64,000 nucleotides of DNA from Roseburia_C sp051879315 (GTDB taxonomy: Bacteria; Bacillota; Clostridia; Lachnospirales; Lachnospiraceae), in contig JBJELW010000058.1 of the NCBI GenBank assembly GCA_051879315.1, forward strand, positions 1 through 64,000. Direction: 5' to 3'. Below, in pieces: positions 59,709 to 64,000 of this stretch. The notes beneath the pieces are model-generated. The model saw nothing but the letters and a program-made list of their open reading frames with translations, had not been told where the DNA came from and made no database searches. The number at the start of each line of letters is the position of its first letter. Within the stretch, counting starts at the first letter, position 1. The position numbers were made by a program, and so were the translations under genes.

Positions 59709-59748
59709 TTGCAAATTGACGGAAACTGTTGTATAATGAAAACAGTTT
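59709..59748 (+). promoter_or_regulatory. Promoter P2 with a palindrome over the -10
   Basis: TTGCAA (59709-59714), 17-base spacer, TATAAT (59732-59737) with TG one base before. AAACTGTT (59723-59730) and AACAGTTT (59741-59748) flank the -10, a symmetrical site suited to a LacI-type repressor. About 125 bases before the start codon. Confidence 0.6.
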
Positions 59749-59865
59749 TTGGAGGAATTGACGAGGAAGTGCTGAAAACGGTCGATTCCGGCGCAGGAAC
59801 CATGAACACGGTATAAGATGCGCAACGCATTTTATATAAAACATTTTCTAAAAAGGAGAGGTAAA

Positions 59866-61170
59866 ATGAAAAAGAAAGCATTATCAGCATTATTAGCAAC
59901 CGCAATGGTGGCTACAATGGTAGCTGGATGTGGAAGCAACGAAGAGACACCTTCTACTGACACACCCGCAGCAGCAGACACAGAAACAGCAGAGGGCGGC
60001 GAAGTAGCTGAGATCCCTGCAGTAGGCGATGACACAGATGTTACTATCTGGGTAGCAGAGGCAACTGTAGACTTCACTCAGGAGCAGGTTGACGCATTCA
60101 TCGAGGCAAATCCTGACTACGCACCGTACAACATCACTATCGAGCCTGTAGGTGAGGGAGATGCAGCAGGAAACCTGATCACAGACGTAGAGGGCGGAGC
60201 TGATATCTATGGTTTCGCACAGGATCAGATCGCTCGTTTAGTATCTGCAGGTGCATTACAGCAGATCGGTGGCGATTATGCTACATGGATTGACGAGCAG
60301 AACGATGCAGGTGCAGCTTCTGCAGCTAAGGTTGGAGATGCTACATATGCATTCCCTATCACATCTGACAACGGATACTTCTTATACTATGATAGCAGCG
60401 TAGTTACAGATCCTACTTCTTTGGAGCAGGTTGTTGCTGACTGCGAAGCTGCAGGAAAGAACTTCTACTTCGATCTTGACAGTGGTTGGTATCAGACAGC
60501 ATTCTTCTTCGCAACAGGATGTGAGTTAACCTATGACACAGACACAGACGGAAACTTTACCGCATGCAACATTGACTATGCATCAGATGCAGGTGTTGTA
60601 GCTGTTAAAGAGATGATCGAGCTTTCTGAGTCTTCTTCATTCCAGGATGGTTCTTCAGTAGACAGCGCAACCAACATCGGCGCTATCGTTGATGGTACAT
60701 GGGATGCTGCTTCTGCTCAGGCTGTATTAGGCGACAATTATGCATGCGCTAAGCTGCCTAGCTTCGAGGGATCTGATGGAAACACTTATCAGTTAAGCGG
60801 ATTTGGTGGATTTAAGTTACTGGGTATCAAGCCTCAGACAGACGCTTCTAAGCTTCAGTTCTGTATGAAACTTGCTCAGTACTTAACAAGCGCTGAGGTA
60901 CAGCTTGCTCGTTACAATGCTGTTGCTTGGGGTCCTTCAAACGTAACTGCACAGGGCGATGCAGCTGTTCAGGCTGACGTAGCACTTTCTGCATTGGCAG
61001 AGCAGTTAGCATTCACAATTCCTCAGGGTAACTATCCGGATGAGTACTGGACACGTGCAGAGTCTTTCGGCCAGGAAGTTGAGAACAACATGAGCGCTGA
61101 TACATCTGATGATGATATCAAGGCTGCACTTGAGACATACCAGAGCGATTGCCAGTCTTACGCACAGTAA
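59866..61170 (+). CDS. Maltodextrin-type ABC transporter substrate-binding lipoprotein
   Basis: 434 residues from ATG 59866 (AAAAGGAGAGG before it); the frame open from 59818 is rejected. Signal peptide ends VAGC, with Cys22 lipidated; a Thr/Ala/Glu-rich linker follows. The MalE-like fold is seen in ITIEPVGEGDAAGNLITDVEGGADIYGFAQDQIARLVSAGALQ and YAFPITSDNGYFLYYD. It captures malto-oligosaccharides for the following permeases. Codon choice is strongly biased (many GCA, GCT, ACA, GAG codons) compared with neighbours, as expected of a very abundant protein. A strong hairpin follows. Confidence 0.9.
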   Translation: MKKKALSALLATAMVATMVAGCGSNEETPSTDTPAAADTETAEGGEVAEIPAVGDDTDVTIWVAEATVDFTQEQVDAFIEANPDYAPYNITIEPVGEGDAAGNLITDVEGGADIYGFAQDQIARLVSAGALQQIGGDYATWIDEQNDAGAASAAKVGDATYAFPITSDNGYFLYYDSSVVTDPTSLEQVVADCEAAGKNFYFDLDSGWYQTAFFFATGCELTYDTDTDGNFTACNIDYASDAGVVAVKEMIELSESSSFQDGSSVDSATNIGAIVDGTWDAASAQAVLGDNYACAKLPSFEGSDGNTYQLSGFGGFKLLGIKPQTDASKLQFCMKLAQYLTSAEVQLARYNAVAWGPSNVTAQGDAAVQADVALSALAEQLAFTIPQGNYPDEYWTRAESFGQEVENNMSADTSDDDIKAALETYQSDCQSYAQ

Positions 61171-61188
61171 GAAATAGTGAATATGCTG

Positions 61189-61239
61189 ACAAACAGACAT
61201 TTTGGGGGAGAGATTCTCTCTCCCTGGATGTTTGTTTTT
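61189..61239 (+). terminator. Terminator or attenuator between binding-protein and permease genes
   Basis: GGGGGAGAGA (61204-61213) pairs with TCTCTCCCT, and the outer ACAAACA pairs with TGTTTGT, followed by a T-run. It would let the binding protein be made in excess over the permeases. Confidence 0.75.
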
Positions 61240-61329
61240 GAATGGGAGTAATACATTAGTTGCAAATTATGTAGGTGAAACACATACGGAAGCACTTGCC
61301 TGCAATCACATTATGCAATCGGAGGGACT

Positions 61330-62739
61330 ATGAACAGTTATAATGATGGATTCTTTAAAAAAGTAGGCAAGGGGATTGCAAACTTTTTTAAATGGATTGG
61401 AAATGATCTTAAGGATATTGGGGTGACGTTCGCAGAAGGCGATTGGAAGACCCGTATTTCTTTCCTGATTATGGGCTTCGGCCCGATACTGAGAAAGTCA
61501 TTTGCAAAGGGTATCGCTTTACTGGCGATCGAAGTGGCTTATATTTATTACATGATTACATTTGGAGCTGGTTATCTGGCACAGTTGTCCACTTTGGGAA
61601 CAACCGAGACTTACATGGACCCAAATACATTTTTGACGGTCTATGGAGATAACAGTTTCCTGATTTTACTTTATGGTTTGTTAACCATTTTTATTACTTT
61701 GGGATTCATCTTCGTTTGGAGAGTGAATATCCGGGAGAATCGTAAGCAGGAGTTACTGCTGCGGAGTGGACGTAATATTCCGTCTACAAAACAGGATTTA
61801 CTGTCACTGTTAGATTCTAACATTGATAAGACATTGTTGGCAGTGCCTTTACTGGGAATTTTTGTATTCACTGTATTGCCGATCGCATTCATGGTCTGCG
61901 TGGCATTTACCAATTATGATAAGAACCATCAGTCACCCAGCAAATTGTTTACATGGGTTGGCTTTGATAACTTTAAACAGATTTTCTCTTTTGGAGGATC
62001 ACAGTTCGGAAGTACCTTCGTGAAGGTATTACTCTGGACGTTGGTTTGGGCATTTTTTGCAACATTCTTAAACTACTTTGTAGGTATGGCTGTTGCAATT
62101 CTGATAAACAAGAAGGGTATCAAGTTCAAGAAACTTTGGAGAACTATCCTTGTTATGACCATCGCAATTCCTCAGTTCGTATCATTGCTGTATGTGTCTA
62201 AGATGTTTGCCAATGACGGCTTGATCAATTCTTACCTGATGAAATGGGGCGTTATTAGTAGCCGAATAGAATTCTGGTCAGATCCTATGCTGGCACGTAT
62301 TACTATTATTTTAATTAACATGTGGATTGGTATTCCTTACATGATGTTGATTGCTACCGGCTTATTGATGAACATTCCGGCTGATTTATATGAGAGTGCA
62401 CGTATTGATGGCGCAAACTCAATTCAGATGTTCTTTAAGATTACATTGCCGTATATGTTCTTCGTAACAGGACCGTTCCTGTTGACACAGTTTACGGGAA
62501 ACCTGAACAACTTCAACGTAATCTTCCTGTTGACCGGAGGTGGACCTTATCAGGGATACAGCGACAGTGCCGGAGCTACGGACCTGCTGATTACATGGTT
62601 GTATAAGATGACAGTAAACGACACGAACTACCGAATGGCTGCCGTAATTGGTATCATGGTATTCTTAGTCACAGCAATTATTTCACTGGTGGTATACAAT
62701 ATCTTACCTTCAGTTAAAGATGAGGAGGGATTCCAATAA
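61330..62739 (+). CDS. Maltodextrin-type ABC transporter permease (MalF-like)
   Basis: 469 residues, ATG 61330, TCGGAGGGACT upstream. About eight hydrophobic segments; an extra N-terminal part (1-180) as in MalF. The EAA coupling motif is ESARIDGANSIQMFFKITLPYM, and LTGGGPYQGYSDSAGATDLLITWLYKMT is typical of MalF permeases. Forms the channel with the MalG-like protein; the ATPase (MsmX/MalK type) is not in view and may be shared. The stop overlaps the next start by one base. Confidence 0.9.
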   Translation: MNSYNDGFFKKVGKGIANFFKWIGNDLKDIGVTFAEGDWKTRISFLIMGFGPILRKSFAKGIALLAIEVAYIYYMITFGAGYLAQLSTLGTTETYMDPNTFLTVYGDNSFLILLYGLLTIFITLGFIFVWRVNIRENRKQELLLRSGRNIPSTKQDLLSLLDSNIDKTLLAVPLLGIFVFTVLPIAFMVCVAFTNYDKNHQSPSKLFTWVGFDNFKQIFSFGGSQFGSTFVKVLLWTLVWAFFATFLNYFVGMAVAILINKKGIKFKKLWRTILVMTIAIPQFVSLLYVSKMFANDGLINSYLMKWGVISSRIEFWSDPMLARITIILINMWIGIPYMMLIATGLLMNIPADLYESARIDGANSIQMFFKITLPYMFFVTGPFLLTQFTGNLNNFNVIFLLTGGGPYQGYSDSAGATDLLITWLYKMTVNDTNYRMAAVIGIMVFLVTAIISLVVYNILPSVKDEEGFQ

Positions 62740-63611
62740 TGGCAAAGGAAGCAAAACTTCACAAACAGCACAAAGGCTTGAGCAATGCGATTGCCTATAT
62801 TGTGTTAATTATTATCAGTATTATTTGGCTGTTCCCCTTCGTATGTATCGTGTTACAGAGTTTCCGGTCCTACGCTACAGAGTTGGGTGGAATGGTTGAC
62901 TATCTTGTACCGAAACATTTTTCATTGGACAACTACAAGTATTTGTTTAGCAGCGATTGTCAGTTCTTCCGCTGGTATGGAAATACATTGATCATCGCAT
63001 CATTTGTCGCAGTTTTACAGACCATCGTTGTTTTATGTGTAAGTTACGCATTGTCAAGAACACGTTTCAAAATGCGTAAGGCATTGATGAATTTCTGGTT
63101 GGTTCTGGGAATGTTCCCCGGATTCCTTACCATGATTTGTCTGTACTTCCTGTTAAAGAATTTTGGATTGACTCAGTCAGGTGCAATTCCGGGATTGATT
63201 TTGATTTCCGTGGCAAGTTCAGGAATGGGATATTATGTATGTAAAGGTTTCTTTGATACCATCCCTAGATCTTTGGATGAGGCAGCCCGTATTGATGGCG
63301 CCAGCAAGATGAGAATTTTCCTCACTATGATTGTGCCGCTTTCAAAGCCCATTGTTATTTACACTGCTTTGACAGCATTTATGGCTCCATGGTGTGATTA
63401 CGTATTTGCGTCTTATGTTGCATTTGGTTCCAGTGCTAACTACAACGTGGCCGTTGCATTGTACAGATGGGTAAATACCACAGATTATCAGGGTTATTTC
63501 ACCAGATTCTGTGCAGGTGGTGTTTTGGTAGCAGTACCGATTACCATTTTGTTCATGGCACTGCAGAAGTACTACGTAGAAGGTGTAACCGGTGGTGCTG
63601 TAAAGGGTTAA
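62739..63611 (+). CDS. Maltodextrin-type ABC transporter permease (MalG-like)
   Basis: 290 residues, ATG 62739 at the end of the malF-like stop (TAATGG junction), GAGGAGGGA upstream. Six hydrophobic segments; EAA motif DEAARIDGASKMRIFLTMIVPLSKPI and the MalG-type C-terminus LQKYYVEGVTGGAVKG. Second channel subunit of the importer. A terminator follows, then a GH13 lipoprotein gene. Confidence 0.92.
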   Translation: MAKEAKLHKQHKGLSNAIAYIVLIIISIIWLFPFVCIVLQSFRSYATELGGMVDYLVPKHFSLDNYKYLFSSDCQFFRWYGNTLIIASFVAVLQTIVVLCVSYALSRTRFKMRKALMNFWLVLGMFPGFLTMICLYFLLKNFGLTQSGAIPGLILISVASSGMGYYVCKGFFDTIPRSLDEAARIDGASKMRIFLTMIVPLSKPIVIYTALTAFMAPWCDYVFASYVAFGSSANYNVAVALYRWVNTTDYQGYFTRFCAGGVLVAVPITILFMALQKYYVEGVTGGAVKG

Positions 63612-63641
63612 GTTTTAACAACAGAACAAAAAGTAAAAATG

Positions 63642-63674
63642 AATCGGTAGTCATTTTATGGCTACCGATTTTTT
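63642..63674 (+). terminator. Terminator after the MalG-like gene
   Basis: AATCGGTAGTCA (63642-63653), short loop, TGGCTACCGATT (63659-63670), TTTT. Nearly perfect 12-bp stem. Confidence 0.8.
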
Positions 63675-63697
63675 AAAAAAGTATTTTGGAGATTTGC

Positions 63698-64000
63698 ATG
63701 AAAAAAAGAGTATTTAGTGGTTTGCTTGTAATAGCCCTTTTGATTTCCCTTGTGGCAGGGTGTGGGCAGAACGCCACAGATGGCCAGGACTCAACAGAGA
63801 CGAGCGCCAGCGCAATTACATATGACTATGAACAGGAATTAAACATTATTGATGATAACTATCGGAACTACTATGAGATTTTCGTGTACTCATTTTATGA
63901 TTCAGATGGAGATGGAATCGGTGATTTAAATGGCGTCATCGAGAAGCTGGACTACATTCAGGAAATGGGATTCAATGGAATCTGGTTGATGCCTATTATG
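63698..64000 (+). CDS. GH13 alpha-amylase-type lipoprotein (partial)
   Basis: ATG 63698 (TTTGGAGATT upstream); the frame stays open to the window edge, 101 codons. Signal peptide ends VAGC with predicted lipidated Cys22, a Ser/Thr-rich linker, then YYEIFVYSFYDSDGDGIGDLNG and LDYIQEMGFNGIWLMPIM, the first beta strands of a GH13 barrel. Anchored outside the membrane, it would degrade starch-like glucans into oligosaccharides for the adjacent importer. The rest lies beyond the window. Confidence 0.85.
   Translation, partial: MKKRVFSGLLVIALLISLVAGCGQNATDGQDSTETSASAITYDYEQELNIIDDNYRNYYEIFVYSFYDSDGDGIGDLNGVIEKLDYIQEMGFNGIWLMPIM

Overview
The window looks like a chromosomal segment of a spore-forming gut clostridium, most probably a Lachnospiraceae. 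Three things point there: the gene order HU - S4 protein - yabP - yabQ - divIC - spoIIE - tilS - hpt - ftsH; a CotS-like coat protein and a DUF4321-type protein; and a FeoA-FeoB fusion, a four-subunit pyruvate:ferredoxin oxidoreductase and a short archaeal-type ProRS. Nearly all genes lie on the + strand with strong AGGAGG-type ribosome binding sites.

Layout. 1-3450 is an accessory patch: gene fragments, an Xre/MbcA/ParS-like antitoxin piece, a 100-N scaffold gap flanked by a perfect 55-bp duplication, an HTH regulator fused to a superoxide-reductase-like domain, and a RelB/RelE-type pair. 3449-5329 holds an unknown gene, a tiny lipoprotein with two VYGPPE motifs and a radical SAM/SPASM enzyme, a candidate peptide-modification system. 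5550-12168 is phosphate uptake and sensing (pstSCAB-phoU, then a PhoP/PhoR-like pair). 12321-18345 holds a PfkB sugar kinase, PTS enzyme I and an SbcCD-like nuclease/ATPase pair. 18368-18957 is a large foldback (inverted-repeat) element. 18988-30885 holds a Lon-like ATPase without protease, FeoAB, a large GGDEF protein, an NMT1-type ABC importer, a membrane lipase and an XRE/S24-like regulator. 31054-34778 holds a HEPN-like protein and porGDAB, followed by a 121-bp tandem repeat. 35155-46042 holds small conserved genes, a candidate structured non-coding RNA, proS, a second GGDEF protein, the CCA enzyme, a CotS-like kinase and a PEGA lipoprotein. 46099-55503 is phosphoglucomutase plus the sporulation/division/ftsH block. 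55972-64000 is alpha-glucan use: an intracellular GH13 enzyme, tRNA-Tyr and tRNA-Leu, a LacI-type regulator, a maltodextrin-type ABC importer and the start of a GH13 lipoprotein.

How the parts fit. Surface amylase, MalEFG-type importer, intracellular GH13 and phosphoglucomutase form a route from alpha-glucan to glucose phosphates. PfkB kinase and enzyme I belong to PTS sugar entry, and PorGDAB oxidises pyruvate with ferredoxin. PstSCAB-PhoU-PhoPR is a phosphate regulon. The spoIIE promoter has the Spo0A-box and 21-bp-spacing layout known from Bacillus subtilis.

Most noteworthy non-coding structure: a 39-bp palindrome present five times at gene junctions, with compensatory base changes, flanking both pstA and porD and supplying the C-terminal tails of PstC and PorD; the 590-bp foldback element; the roughly 380-nt RNA with a consensus promoter and a predicted 8-bp pseudoknot; and the two paralogous GGDEF proteins with a degenerate STAND-like N-terminus. 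Product names rest on recognising family motifs by eye; no database search was run.
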